Part shown: piece by piece, positions 52,562-61,129 of the stretch | How positions within the stretch are numbered: position 1 is the stretch's first letter | Layout: every line of letters starts with the position of its first letter | Source: Acidimicrobiales bacterium | GTDB taxonomy: Bacteria; Actinomycetota; Acidimicrobiia; Acidimicrobiales; Aldehydirespiratoraceae | Direction of reading: 5' to 3' | Length of the DNA stretch: 64,000 nucleotides | NCBI GenBank assembly: GCA_040219515.1 | Contig: JAVJSI010000009.1 | Span: 186,001-250,000 of the forward strand | The notes under the pieces: model-generated | What the model saw: the letters and a program-made list of their open reading frames with translations, nothing else | Databases searched by the model: none | Told to the model about the DNA's origin: nothing | Program-made: the position numbers and the translations under genes

Positions 52562-53515
52562 ATGACGATCTTCGACGACATCCGCAACGCGTGCGCGACG
52601 GTGGCCGAGGGCGCCGAACACGTCCGGATCGATCCCGAGCGTGTGGCCGCGTTCGCGGCCGCCCTCGATCTCGACCGACCTCGCAACGACCCCGGACAGA
52701 TCCGCATGGGCTCCGAGGAGACCGCCACGGCCTTCGTCCTCGCCCTCGACTCGATCAACTTCGGCAGCGGCTACTTCCCCTCGTTGCGCAAACGCCCCCG
52801 GATGTCCGGCTATCACACCATCGCCAACTCGCTACGCGACCATGTCGCCGACACCGGCGGACTCACGACGGCCCGGCTCGCGGAGTGGACGGTGGACGAT
52901 GCGGCGGCGACGTTCGGCCAGGTCCTCGACGGCGGACCCGCCCACGAGCTCATGGAACTCTTCACCGAGGCCTGGCACGACCTCGCCGACTTCGTCGAGC
53001 GGGTCGGCGGCGGCTCCTTCAAGGCCACGGTCGACGCAGCCGACGGCTCCGCCGCCCGCCTGGTCGAGATGCTGGCCGAGATGCCGTTCTTCCGCGACGT
53101 CCACTCCCACCCGGCGGCGCCCGAGGTGCCGCTCTACAAACGGGCCCAGATCGTCGTGCAGGACCTCCACGTCGCGTTCGCCGGCCAGGGACCCGGCCAC
53201 TTCGAGGACCGGCGGGAACTCACCATGTTCGCCGACAACCTCGTGCCCCACGTGCTGCGCGTCGAAGGCGTGCTCGAGTTCGACACGCAGCTCCTGGCCC
53301 GCATCGATGCAGTCGACGACATCGCCGTCGGTTCGCCCGAGGAGGTCGAGATACGCGCCTGTGGGCTGCACGGCGTCGAACTCCTGCGAGCCGCGCTGGC
53401 CGAGCGCGGCGACCGGATCAGCTCCGGCGATCTCGACAACGTGCTGTGGAATCTCGGCGCCGAGAAGCGCTACAAGGACATCCCGCGCCATCGGACCCGC
53501 TGCGTCTACTACTGA
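52562..53515 (+). CDS. Queuosine-salvage protein, Qng1/DUF2419 family
   Basis: 317 residues, full length. Family landmarks: LALDSINFGSGYFPSLRKR, SGYHTIANSLRDH, LYKRAQIVVQDLHVAF, FADNLVPHVLRVEGVL and the C-terminal LDNVLWNLGAEKRYKDIPRHRTRCVYY pattern. Qng1 enzymes hydrolyse queuosine 5'-monophosphate to the base queuine, so that it can be reused by TGT for tRNA. Mainly eukaryotic, with a sporadic bacterial distribution; a Sphaerobacter enzyme has been studied. The nucleoside ABC importer operon starts 159 bases downstream on the same strand. No tgt or queuosine kinase is in the window. Confidence 0.85.
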   Translation: MTIFDDIRNACATVAEGAEHVRIDPERVAAFAAALDLDRPRNDPGQIRMGSEETATAFVLALDSINFGSGYFPSLRKRPRMSGYHTIANSLRDHVADTGGLTTARLAEWTVDDAAATFGQVLDGGPAHELMELFTEAWHDLADFVERVGGGSFKATVDAADGSAARLVEMLAEMPFFRDVHSHPAAPEVPLYKRAQIVVQDLHVAFAGQGPGHFEDRRELTMFADNLVPHVLRVEGVLEFDTQLLARIDAVDDIAVGSPEEVEIRACGLHGVELLRAALAERGDRISSGDLDNVLWNLGAEKRYKDIPRHRTRCVYY

Positions 53516-53674
53516 CCGCTCTGCTCGTCGATCGATGAGCGGAATCTTGCGTCATGCCCCCTGTGCGCGCGGTCCGGCACCGCAGAGGATACGGTCTTGC
53601 CACCACCGGGCCGGAGCACTGCGCGCTTCGCCCGTTCGAACATCACCGCCACGAGCGGTCCTTTGGAGGGAACA

Positions 53675-54877
53675 ATGCGCAAACGACTGCTATTGCTGCT
53701 CAGCATCCTGCTGTCTTTCTCGCTTCTCGCTGCCGCGTGCGGCGACGATGACGACGAGGGCACCGATGCCGAGGACACGTCCGACGAGGGCACCGATGCC
53801 GAGGACGACGGCGACACGACCGACGACGAGGGCGACATGGCCGAGGGCGACGGCACCGCCGTCAAGGCATGCCTCGTGACCGACCTCGCCGGCATCGACG
53901 ACAAGAGCTTCAACGCCACCGCGTGGAAGGGCGTCACCGACGCCATCGAGAACGGCGACGCGCTGCCCGAAGGCCCCGACGGTTCGTTCTACCTCGAGTC
54001 CGACACCGAAGCCGACTGGCAGCCCAACATCGACCAGATGGTCTCGCAGGGCTGCGAGCACATCGTCACCGTGGGCTTCGCCCTCGACGGTGTCACCCAG
54101 GCCAACGCTCCTTCGAACCCCGACATCGACTGGACCATCGTCGACGTCGACTTCGTCGAGTTCGACGAAGAGGGCAACTTCGTGGGCGACATCGCCTACG
54201 ACAACGTGCGTGAGCTCACATACCAGACCGACGAGGCCGCCTTCCTCGCCGGCTATGTCGCCGCTTCGGTGACGCAGTCCGGCGTCGTGGGCACCTTCGG
54301 TGGTGCGAACTTCCCGACCGTGTCGATCTTCATGGACGGCTTCTACTGGGGCGTCGAGCACTACAACGAGACCAAGGGCACCGACGTCCAGGTCCTCGGC
54401 TGGGATCCGGCCAACCCCGACACCGGTCTCTTCACCGGTGACTTCGTCGACCTCGACATCGCCCGGAACACCGCGCAGAGCCTCCTCGACGAGGGCGCCG
54501 ACGTGATCATGCCCGTCGGCGGCCAGATCAACCTCGGCGCGGCCGCCGCAATGGAAGACCTCGGTATGGGTGCCAGCGGCGACACCTTCGGTGCGCTGAT
54601 CGGCGTCGACACCGATGCGTTCTTCTCCGCCCCCGAGCAGGCCGACCTGTGGTTGACCTCGGTCGAGAAGGCGATGGACCTCACGGTCGCCGAGTCGATC
54701 GCGGCCTCCGCGGCCGGTGAATTCGAGAGTGGCGTCGTCCGTGGCTTCCTGAGCAACGGTGGCGTGGGCATCTCGCCGTACCACGAGTTCGAAGACATCG
54801 TCACCGACGAGACGAAGGCCGAAGTCGAACAGCTCGAACAGGACATCATCGACGGCACGTTGGTCGTCGGCGGCTGA
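53675..54877 (+). CDS. BMP-family nucleoside-binding lipoprotein
   Basis: 400 residues. Lipoprotein signal with Cys22 in LLAAACGDD, an acidic linker of about 35 residues, then a BMP/PnrA-like periplasmic-binding fold: ACLVTDLAGIDDKSFNATAWKG, YQTDEAAFLAGYVAASV, GTFGGANFPTVSIFMDGFYWGV and ADVIMPVGGQINLGAAAAMEDLG. PnrA and related proteins bind purine nucleosides (inosine, guanosine, adenosine). A clear TTGGAGGG Shine-Dalgarno precedes the ATG. The 159-base leader contains a CCGCTC/GAGCGG inverted repeat near 53517-53543. It is followed by a hairpin and the ATPase and permease genes. Confidence 0.87.
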   Translation: MRKRLLLLLSILLSFSLLAAACGDDDDEGTDAEDTSDEGTDAEDDGDTTDDEGDMAEGDGTAVKACLVTDLAGIDDKSFNATAWKGVTDAIENGDALPEGPDGSFYLESDTEADWQPNIDQMVSQGCEHIVTVGFALDGVTQANAPSNPDIDWTIVDVDFVEFDEEGNFVGDIAYDNVRELTYQTDEAAFLAGYVAASVTQSGVVGTFGGANFPTVSIFMDGFYWGVEHYNETKGTDVQVLGWDPANPDTGLFTGDFVDLDIARNTAQSLLDEGADVIMPVGGQINLGAAAAMEDLGMGASGDTFGALIGVDTDAFFSAPEQADLWLTSVEKAMDLTVAESIAASAAGEFESGVVRGFLSNGGVGISPYHEFEDIVTDETKAEVEQLEQDIIDGTLVVGG

Positions 54878-54910
54878 CCCTGCTCCCGTCCTCACGGACA
54901 ACAGAATTCA

Positions 54911-54949
54911 AGGGGGCCCCTGCATCAGGCAGGGGCCCTCTGCATTTTG
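54911..54949 (+). terminator. Intrinsic terminator or attenuator between the binding protein and the ATPase
   Basis: GGGCCCCTGC (54914-54923) pairs with GCAGGGGCCC (54929-54938) around ATCAG, followed by TCTGCATTTTGT. It lies inside the transporter operon, where partial readthrough would give more binding protein than transporter. Confidence 0.75.
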
Positions 54950-54955
54950 TAGGTT

Positions 54956-56536
54956 GTGGCATCCCCGGGCGACCCAGAGGCTCTTGCGTTGCGACTCGAA
55001 CTACGAAACATCACGAAGCGATTCCCTGGTGTGCTCGCGAACGATGCGGTCAACCTGACCGTCGACGAGGGCGAAGTGGTGGCGCTGCTCGGCGAGAACG
55101 GGGCCGGCAAGTCGACCCTGATGAACGTGCTGTTCGGCCTGTACCACGCCGACGAGGGCGAGATCCTGATCGACGACGAGCCGCTGCGACTCGCGTCGCC
55201 CAACGACTCGATCGCGGCCGGCATCGGCATGGTGCACCAACACTTCATGCTCGTCCCGGTTTTCACCGTTGCCGAGAACGTCATCCTCGGCAACGAGACC
55301 ACCGGCCCACTCGGCGTCATCAAGTCCCGCGACGCCGAAGCCTCGGTGCGGGAGATCTCCGAGCAGTACGGTCTCCAGGTCGATCCGACGGCGATCGTGG
55401 AGACCCTGCCGATCGGGATCCAGCAGCGCGTCGAGATCATCAAGGTGCTCGCTCGCGACGCTCGGTTCCTCGTCCTCGACGAACCCACGGCAGTCCTCAC
55501 TCCGAACGAGGTCGAGGAGCTCTTCGAGATCGTCGACGCGCTGCGAGCCGATGGCAAGGGCATCGTTTTCATCAGTCACAAGCTGAAGGAAGTGCTCGCC
55601 ATCGCCGACCGCATCGTCGTGATGCGCCAGGGTCGCACCGTCGCGGAAGCCGATCCGGCCACCACCGACGAGAACGAACTGGCGAGCCTGATGGTCGGCC
55701 GCGACGTCGACCTCGTAGTGAAGAAGGAGCCGGCCCGGCCCGGCGATCCCGTGCTGAAGGTCTCCGGCCTCACGGTCCTCGACGACCGCGGCCGCGTCGC
55801 GGTCGACTCGGTCGACTTCGAGATCCGATCCGGGGAGATCATCGGCGTCGCAGGCGTGCAGGGCAACGGGCAGACCGAGCTGGTCGAGGCGCTCACCGGT
55901 CTTCGTGACCCTCTCGCCGGCCACATCGAGCTCAGGGGCGAGGACATCACGACCGCCACCCCGCGCGAGATCTTCGAAGCCGGGGTGGCGCACGTTCCCG
56001 AGGATCGTCAGCGAAGTGGTCTGGTGCTTCCGTTCACCGTCACCGAGAACGTCGTCCTCAACCGCTACTACAAGGCGCCGTTCTCCAACGGCGTGTCGCT
56101 CGATTGGTCCAAGGCCGAGGAGGAGGCAACGCGCCTGGTCGACGAGTACGACGTGCGCACCCCGTCGATCGACACCCCGTTGTCGTCCTTGAGTGGCGGC
56201 AACCAACAAAAGGTCATCGCCGCCCGGGAGTTCGACCGCGACATCGATCTCGTCATCGCCTCGCAGCCCACTCGCGGCATCGACGTCGGATCGATCGAGT
56301 ACATCCACAGCCGCATCGTCGCCGAGCGAGACGCGGGCGCTGCGGTACTCATCGTCAGCTCCGAGCTCGACGAGGTCACTGCCCTGGCCGACCGCTTGAT
56401 GGTGATGTTCGAGGGCCGCATCGTGGCGACGCTCGACCCCACGAAGGTCTCCAACACCGAGATCGGGCTCTACATGACCGGCTCCGGAAACCCCGGTTCC
56501 CCAAGCCCCGAGGCAGCGACAGAGGTGGCACCGTGA
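54956..56536 (+). CDS. Nucleoside ABC importer ATPase (double NBD, YufO/NupA type)
   Basis: 526 residues with two nucleotide-binding domains. The first has Walker A LGENGAGKST (45-54), LPIGIQQR signature and FLVLDEPTAVLTP. The second is degenerate: its Walker A reads GVQGNGQTEL without the GKS/T, while LSGGNQQK is intact and the Walker B ends ASQPTRGID with Gln in place of Glu. This mix is typical of CUT2/BMP-type sugar and nucleoside ATPases. GTG start at 54956, 7 bases after the hairpin T-run. Confidence 0.9.
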   Translation: MASPGDPEALALRLELRNITKRFPGVLANDAVNLTVDEGEVVALLGENGAGKSTLMNVLFGLYHADEGEILIDDEPLRLASPNDSIAAGIGMVHQHFMLVPVFTVAENVILGNETTGPLGVIKSRDAEASVREISEQYGLQVDPTAIVETLPIGIQQRVEIIKVLARDARFLVLDEPTAVLTPNEVEELFEIVDALRADGKGIVFISHKLKEVLAIADRIVVMRQGRTVAEADPATTDENELASLMVGRDVDLVVKKEPARPGDPVLKVSGLTVLDDRGRVAVDSVDFEIRSGEIIGVAGVQGNGQTELVEALTGLRDPLAGHIELRGEDITTATPREIFEAGVAHVPEDRQRSGLVLPFTVTENVVLNRYYKAPFSNGVSLDWSKAEEEATRLVDEYDVRTPSIDTPLSSLSGGNQQKVIAAREFDRDIDLVIASQPTRGIDVGSIEYIHSRIVAERDAGAAVLIVSSELDEVTALADRLMVMFEGRIVATLDPTKVSNTEIGLYMTGSGNPGSPSPEAATEVAP

Positions 56537-57768
56537 CCGGCAGTGACCCCGTCCACAATGATCCTGGCAACAGCGACTCCGCCAACGGCGATCCCGGCAA
56601 GAGTGAGACGTTCTTCGCCGATCTCACCGGCGTCGGCACCCGGGTGCGCACGGCGTTGCTCACGCCGACGCTGGCGCTGGTCACCGCGCTACTCATCGGT
56701 GGTGTCGTCATCGCCGTGACCGACGTCGACACACTGCGGCTCTGGGGCGACGACCCCGGCGAGGCCTTCTCCGAGACGATCGGCAACGTGACAGGTGCCT
56801 ACGAGGCGCTCTTCGTCGGCGCCTTCGGCTCGGGCCAGGCGCTGTCGGAGACCTTGTTCGCGGCCACTCCCCTCATCCTCGCGGGGCTCGCAGTGGCGAT
56901 GGGCTTCCAGGCCGGTCTCTTCAACATCGGAGTCGAGGGACAGATGCTCATCGGCGGGATGACCGCGCTCTACGTGGGCATCACGGTCGATCTTCCCGGA
57001 CCGGTGCTCATCCCGCTCGTGCTCATGGGCGCGATCATCGGCGGCGGCGTGTGGGCCGGGTTCGCCGGCTGGCTCCGGGCCAACAGCGGGGCCCATGAGG
57101 TCATCACCACCATCATGTTGAACTTCATCGCCGGCTTCCTGGTCCAATGGCTCCTCAAGACGTCGATGTTCCAGGACCCGGGCCGGACCGACCCGATCTC
57201 GAAGCCGCTGGACCCGGCCGCGCGGCTCGGAAGGATCTTCGGTGGCGACTATCGCGTCACCATCGGCCTGCTGATCGCCCTCGCCGCCGCCGGCTTCATG
57301 GGATGGCTCATGTACCGCACCACCATCGGCTTCCAGTTCCGCACCGTCGGTGCCAACGCCGACGCCGCCAAGTACGCCGGGATGAACGTCACCGTGCTCA
57401 CGGTCGGGGTCATGGCCACGTCCGGCGCCCTCGCCGGGCTGGCCGGCGCCAACCAGCTCATGGCCCTGCCGCCTCATCAGGCCCAGGTCGGCTTCTCGGG
57501 CGGTATCGGGTTCGACGCGATCGCGTTGGCTCTCGTGGGCCGTTCACGACCGGCCGGCGTCATCTGGGCCGGACTGCTCTTCGGTGCCCTCACTGCGGGT
57601 GGACGTGAGATGCAGGGAGCCGAGCGCATTCCCGTCGATCTCGTGGAGGTCATCCAGGGCCTGATCATCGTGTTCATCGCGGCGCCCGCGCTCATCAAGG
57701 CGATCTGGCGGGTGAAGGCCGACGCCGACGATCAATCCGAGCGCATCACGACCGGGTGGTCGACATGA
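56533..57768 (+). CDS. Nucleoside ABC importer permease 1 (YufP/BmpB type)
   Basis: 411 residues. A polar, Asp/Asn/Gly-rich N-terminus of about 30 residues precedes nine or ten membrane helices of the BPD_transp_2 family. The conserved FQAGLFNIGVEGQMLIGG and AHEVITTIMLNFIAGFLV are diagnostic of nucleoside/simple sugar permeases of the BMP system, as is NANQLMALP-type sequence (GANQLMALPPHQAQVGFSGG). GTG start overlapping the ATPase stop (GTGA). Confidence 0.9.
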   Translation: MTGSDPVHNDPGNSDSANGDPGKSETFFADLTGVGTRVRTALLTPTLALVTALLIGGVVIAVTDVDTLRLWGDDPGEAFSETIGNVTGAYEALFVGAFGSGQALSETLFAATPLILAGLAVAMGFQAGLFNIGVEGQMLIGGMTALYVGITVDLPGPVLIPLVLMGAIIGGGVWAGFAGWLRANSGAHEVITTIMLNFIAGFLVQWLLKTSMFQDPGRTDPISKPLDPAARLGRIFGGDYRVTIGLLIALAAAGFMGWLMYRTTIGFQFRTVGANADAAKYAGMNVTVLTVGVMATSGALAGLAGANQLMALPPHQAQVGFSGGIGFDAIALALVGRSRPAGVIWAGLLFGALTAGGREMQGAERIPVDLVEVIQGLIIVFIAAPALIKAIWRVKADADDQSERITTGWST

Positions 57769-59057
57769 CCGGCGTGAACATGGCTCCCACTCCGGATCCG
57801 AGAGAGCTGGGCGAGATGATCCGGGCCACGCCCGAACAGCGCCGGGCCCGCATCCTGGGCCTGGTCGAGCTCGCGATGGCGATGTTCGTGCTGTTCATCT
57901 TCGCCCTCGGCGAGGGCAGCGATGCCGATGCCACCTTCAAGCTCGCGCTCCCCTCCGATCGTTTCCAGCCGCTCGACTGGACCGTCAACCCGCAGATCGT
58001 CGGCATCGCGGCCGCCACAGTGCTCGCCGTCCTGGCCGGCGTGCAGCTCACGAAGGGGTTCGGTACTCGGGCCAACATGATCCTCGGAGGCGCAATGGTG
58101 CTCTTCGTCTTCGCGTTCCTCGCCTGGGCCGCCGCCGGACAGTCGTTCAGCCTCATCGGCATGCTCACCTCCACCGTCGTGCTGTCGGTGCCCGTCACCC
58201 TCGGCGGCCTGGCCGGCCTCATGTGCGAGCGGGTCGCCGTGATCAACATCGGGATCGAGGGCCAGCTCCTCACCTCGGCGTTCGTCGGCACCATCGTCGG
58301 GTCGACCTGGGGCTCGTGGCCCGCAGTCCTCGCGGCCGCCCTCGCCGGTGCACTTCTCGGCTGGGTGCTCGCGGTCCTGTCCATCAAGTACGTGGTGGAT
58401 CAGATCGTGGTCGGCGTGGCGATCAACATCTTCGCCCTCGGCCTCACGTCGTTCCTCAGCGGTCGGATCCTCAGCGAGAATCCGCAGTTCAACTCGGTCG
58501 ACCGATTCCGCACCGTGGGCATCCCCTGGCTCGAGGACATCCCGGTGCTGGGCAACCTGTTCTTCAAGCAGAACCTCTTCCTCTACGGCACGATCCTGCT
58601 CGTCGTCGTGATCCACTTCGCGCTGTTCCACACGCGGTGGGGCCTGCGTTCACGAGCCGTGGGCGAGCATCCGAAGGCGGCCGACACCGTCGGCATCGAC
58701 GTCCTGCGCGTCCGCTACCGCAACGTGATCCTCGGGGGTGCCATCGCCGGTTTCGGCGGCGCCGCCCTCACCCTCGGCTCGACGGGCCGGTTCGAGGAGA
58801 ACATGACGGCCGGCGTCGGCTTCATCGGCCTGGCCGCCATGATCTTCGGCCGCTGGCGACCGCTGGGGGTGCTCGGCGCCGCGCTGGTGTTCGGGTTCGC
58901 GCGGGCCATGCAGCAAAAGCTCGGCATTCTCGGCACCAACATCCCGTCGGAGTTCCTGTCGATGGCGCCCTACATCGTCACGATCGTCGTGGTCGCCGGT
59001 CTGATCGGCCACGCCCGGCCGCCGGCGGCCGACGGCCAGCCCTACATCAGGGACTGA
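57765..59057 (+). CDS. Nucleoside ABC importer permease 2 (YufQ/BmpC type)
   Basis: 430 residues with about ten membrane helices. VTLGGLAGLMCERVAVINIGIEGQLL is the signature of the second permease of BMP-type transporters, with VVDQIVVGVAINIFALGL following. The ATG at 57765 overlaps the upstream stop (ATGA); GTG 57756 in frame is an alternative. The NrtR-type gene starts 8 bases after its stop. Confidence 0.9.
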   Translation: MTGVNMAPTPDPRELGEMIRATPEQRRARILGLVELAMAMFVLFIFALGEGSDADATFKLALPSDRFQPLDWTVNPQIVGIAAATVLAVLAGVQLTKGFGTRANMILGGAMVLFVFAFLAWAAAGQSFSLIGMLTSTVVLSVPVTLGGLAGLMCERVAVINIGIEGQLLTSAFVGTIVGSTWGSWPAVLAAALAGALLGWVLAVLSIKYVVDQIVVGVAINIFALGLTSFLSGRILSENPQFNSVDRFRTVGIPWLEDIPVLGNLFFKQNLFLYGTILLVVVIHFALFHTRWGLRSRAVGEHPKAADTVGIDVLRVRYRNVILGGAIAGFGGAALTLGSTGRFEENMTAGVGFIGLAAMIFGRWRPLGVLGAALVFGFARAMQQKLGILGTNIPSEFLSMAPYIVTIVVVAGLIGHARPPAADGQPYIRD

Positions 59058-59065
59058 CCGCCCCG

Positions 59066-60007
59066 ATGACCGCCGGCCCCTCGGTCGACCTCACCCTCGA
59101 TGCCGTCATCGTCGCGGTCACGGGCGGCGAACCGCGGGTGCTCGTCGTCGACGAGGAGCACCCACCCGGCCTCCCGGCCGGACCGCTCGACGCCGCGTCC
59201 GACAAGACGCTCGATCTCGCCATGCGCCGCCGCATCCGTGAACAGACCGGACTCGAGGTCGGCTATGCCGAGCAGCTGTACACGTTCGGCAATCGGGACC
59301 GCCGGCGCAGCGCCGGACCGGGCCGCTCCATCAGCGTGGCCTACCTCGCATTGGTCGAGGAGTCTGCGCCCACGCCCGGGGCGAAATGGCTCGGCGCCTA
59401 CGACCTCCTGCCGTGGGAGGACCATCGCGCCGGCACGCCGCCGATTCTCACCGACGTGCTCCTCCCCGCGCTCGAGAACTGGGCAGAGGCATCTCCCTCC
59501 GAGGACGCACGAGAGCGAGTGGAGGTGGCGTTCGGGCCACTGTGGGACGGCATTCGTGTCATCGAGCGCTACGAGCTCCTCTATCAGGCCGGACTCGTCC
59601 AGGAACGGGCCACCGACGACGGCGGCGATGCCTCGGGTCGCGATCTGCCCCGTACGGTTCCCCTCACTCCTCCCGTCGCCGCGGGAGAAGCACTCCGGCT
59701 CGATCACCGCCGCATCGTCACCGTGGCCCTCAGTCGTCTCCGGGGGAAGCTCACCTACCGGCCGGTCGTGTTCGAGCTTCTCCCCGAGCGCTTCACCCTG
59801 CTCGAACTGCAGAGAACGGTCGAGGCGTTGGCCGGGGTCCCGCTCCACAAGCAGAACTTCCGGCGACTGATCGAACGCTCGGGTCTCGTCGAGGGCACCG
59901 GCGAACGCACCTCGGCCGGCGCCGGTCGGCCGGCCGAGCTGTTCCGCTACCGGCCCACCGTGATCCGCGAGCGTCCCCGCCCGGGCGTGGGCCAGCCCTA
60001 CCGCTGA
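59066..60007 (+). CDS. nrtR: NrtR-type NUDIX-related regulator of NAD metabolism
   Basis: 313 residues. The N-terminal NUDIX-like domain (about 5-150) starts LTLDAVIVAVTGGEPRVLVVDEE; the Nudix box is degenerate (LAMRRRIREQTGLEV lacks the catalytic E-x2-E-E), as in NrtR, which senses ADP-ribose or NAD without hydrolysis. A C-terminal winged helix follows (about 215-300): LTYRPVVFELLPERFTLLELQ, LHKQNFRRLIERSGLVEGTG and GRPAELFRYR. It sits at the end of the nucleoside importer operon and directly before nadABC, whose promoter has a palindrome. Confidence 0.87.
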   Translation: MTAGPSVDLTLDAVIVAVTGGEPRVLVVDEEHPPGLPAGPLDAASDKTLDLAMRRRIREQTGLEVGYAEQLYTFGNRDRRRSAGPGRSISVAYLALVEESAPTPGAKWLGAYDLLPWEDHRAGTPPILTDVLLPALENWAEASPSEDARERVEVAFGPLWDGIRVIERYELLYQAGLVQERATDDGGDASGRDLPRTVPLTPPVAAGEALRLDHRRIVTVALSRLRGKLTYRPVVFELLPERFTLLELQRTVEALAGVPLHKQNFRRLIERSGLVEGTGERTSAGAGRPAELFRYRPTVIRERPRPGVGQPYR

Positions 60008-60083
60008 ACCGGGCGACCACGCGGTGTGTGCGTTGTCACTCCCCCGTTGTCGCGCCCGTTCCGGCCTGCTATCTTTGGCGTAG

Positions 60084-60104
60084 TAATACTCAACATGAGC
60101 ATTA
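60084..60104. promoter_or_regulatory. nadA operator: Candidate NrtR operator upstream of nadA
   Basis: A 21-base palindrome: TAATaCTCA and TGAGcATTA around ACA, with only the lower-case position broken. It lies 14 bases before the nadA ATG, right after a TATCTT -10-like box (60070-60075). NrtR sites are A/T-rich palindromes of this size. The element stands out from its GC-rich surroundings. Confidence 0.65.
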
Positions 60105-60118
60105 ATCGGAGCAGGCCC

Positions 60119-61129
60119 ATGCCGACCACACAGGTGACCAACCAGGTGACCAACCAGGTGACCAACGCCGACCGACATCCTCTCGAAGGGATCGTCCCCG
60201 AGATCGAACGGGCCATTCTCGATCCGATCATCGCCGACATCAACCGCCTGAAGGTCGAACGCAATGCGGTCGTGATCGCCCACAACTACATGACCCCCGA
60301 CATCTTCTTCGGTGTCGCCGATCTGCGAGGCGACTCGCTCCAGTTGGCTCGCATGGCGGCCGAGACCGACGCCGAGGTCATCGTGATGGCCGGCGTGCAC
60401 TTCATGGCCGAGACCTCGAAGATCCTGAGCCCCGAGAAGACCGTGCTGATCCCCGACCCGCGGGCCGGATGCTCGTTGGCCGAGTCGATCACCCCCGACG
60501 ACATCGCCCAGCTCCGCCTCGAACATCCCGGGGCACCTGTGTGTGTCTACGTGAACACCTCGGCCGCCGTGAAGGCGGCGGCCGACATCACCTGCACGTC
60601 GTCCAACGCGGTCGACGTGGTCAACTCGCTCGGCGCCGAGAAGGTGCTCTTCCTCCCCGACCAGTACCTCGCCGACTGGGTCGCCTCGCAGACCGACGTC
60701 GAGATCGTCACCTGGGCCGGCGCCTGCGAGGTGCACGAACGTTTCACCGGGCCCGAGCTCGCGAAGTTCCGTGTGAGCAGCCCGGGAGTGCAGATCATCG
60801 CCCATCCCGAGTGCCCGCCGGACGTGTTGGCCGAGGCCGACTTCGTCGGGTCGACGTCGGCCATGACGCAGTGGGTCACCGACCGCCAGCCCGAGCAGGT
60901 CGTGATGGTCACCGAATGCTCCATGGCCGACAATGTCGCCGAGTCCGCTCCCAACACCGAATTCCTGCGACCGTGCAACATGTGCCCGCACATGAAGCGG
61001 ATCACGATCCACAACATCCGTACGGCCCTCGAGGAGATGCAGTACGAGGTCCACGTCGACCCCGACGTCGCGGCCGGCGCCCGCGCCGCCCTCGAGGCCA
61101 TGCTCGCTGTCGGACCACCCCGATCATGA
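60119..61129 (+). CDS. nadA: Quinolinate synthase
   Basis: 336 residues. NadA motifs: VIAHNYMTPDIFFGVADLRGDSLQLA, HFMAETSKILSPEKTVLIPD, and cluster cysteines in DPRAGCSLAES, VTWAGACEVHERFTG and RPCNMCPHMK. A 4Fe-4S enzyme joining iminoaspartate and dihydroxyacetone phosphate. ATG 60119 has GGAG seven bases upstream. ATG 60095 in frame lies within the palindrome and has no Shine-Dalgarno. The N-terminus has a 12-base repeat in three copies (VTNQVTNQVTN). Confidence 0.94.
   Translation: MPTTQVTNQVTNQVTNADRHPLEGIVPEIERAILDPIIADINRLKVERNAVVIAHNYMTPDIFFGVADLRGDSLQLARMAAETDAEVIVMAGVHFMAETSKILSPEKTVLIPDPRAGCSLAESITPDDIAQLRLEHPGAPVCVYVNTSAAVKAAADITCTSSNAVDVVNSLGAEKVLFLPDQYLADWVASQTDVEIVTWAGACEVHERFTGPELAKFRVSSPGVQIIAHPECPPDVLAEADFVGSTSAMTQWVTDRQPEQVVMVTECSMADNVAESAPNTEFLRPCNMCPHMKRITIHNIRTALEEMQYEVHVDPDVAAGARAALEAMLAVGPPRS

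Noticed and set aside
53516-53674. Purine, preQ1 or other riboswitch in the importer leader
   Set aside because: Only a simple inverted repeat is visible, with none of the conserved bases of these riboswitch classes that I can recognise.
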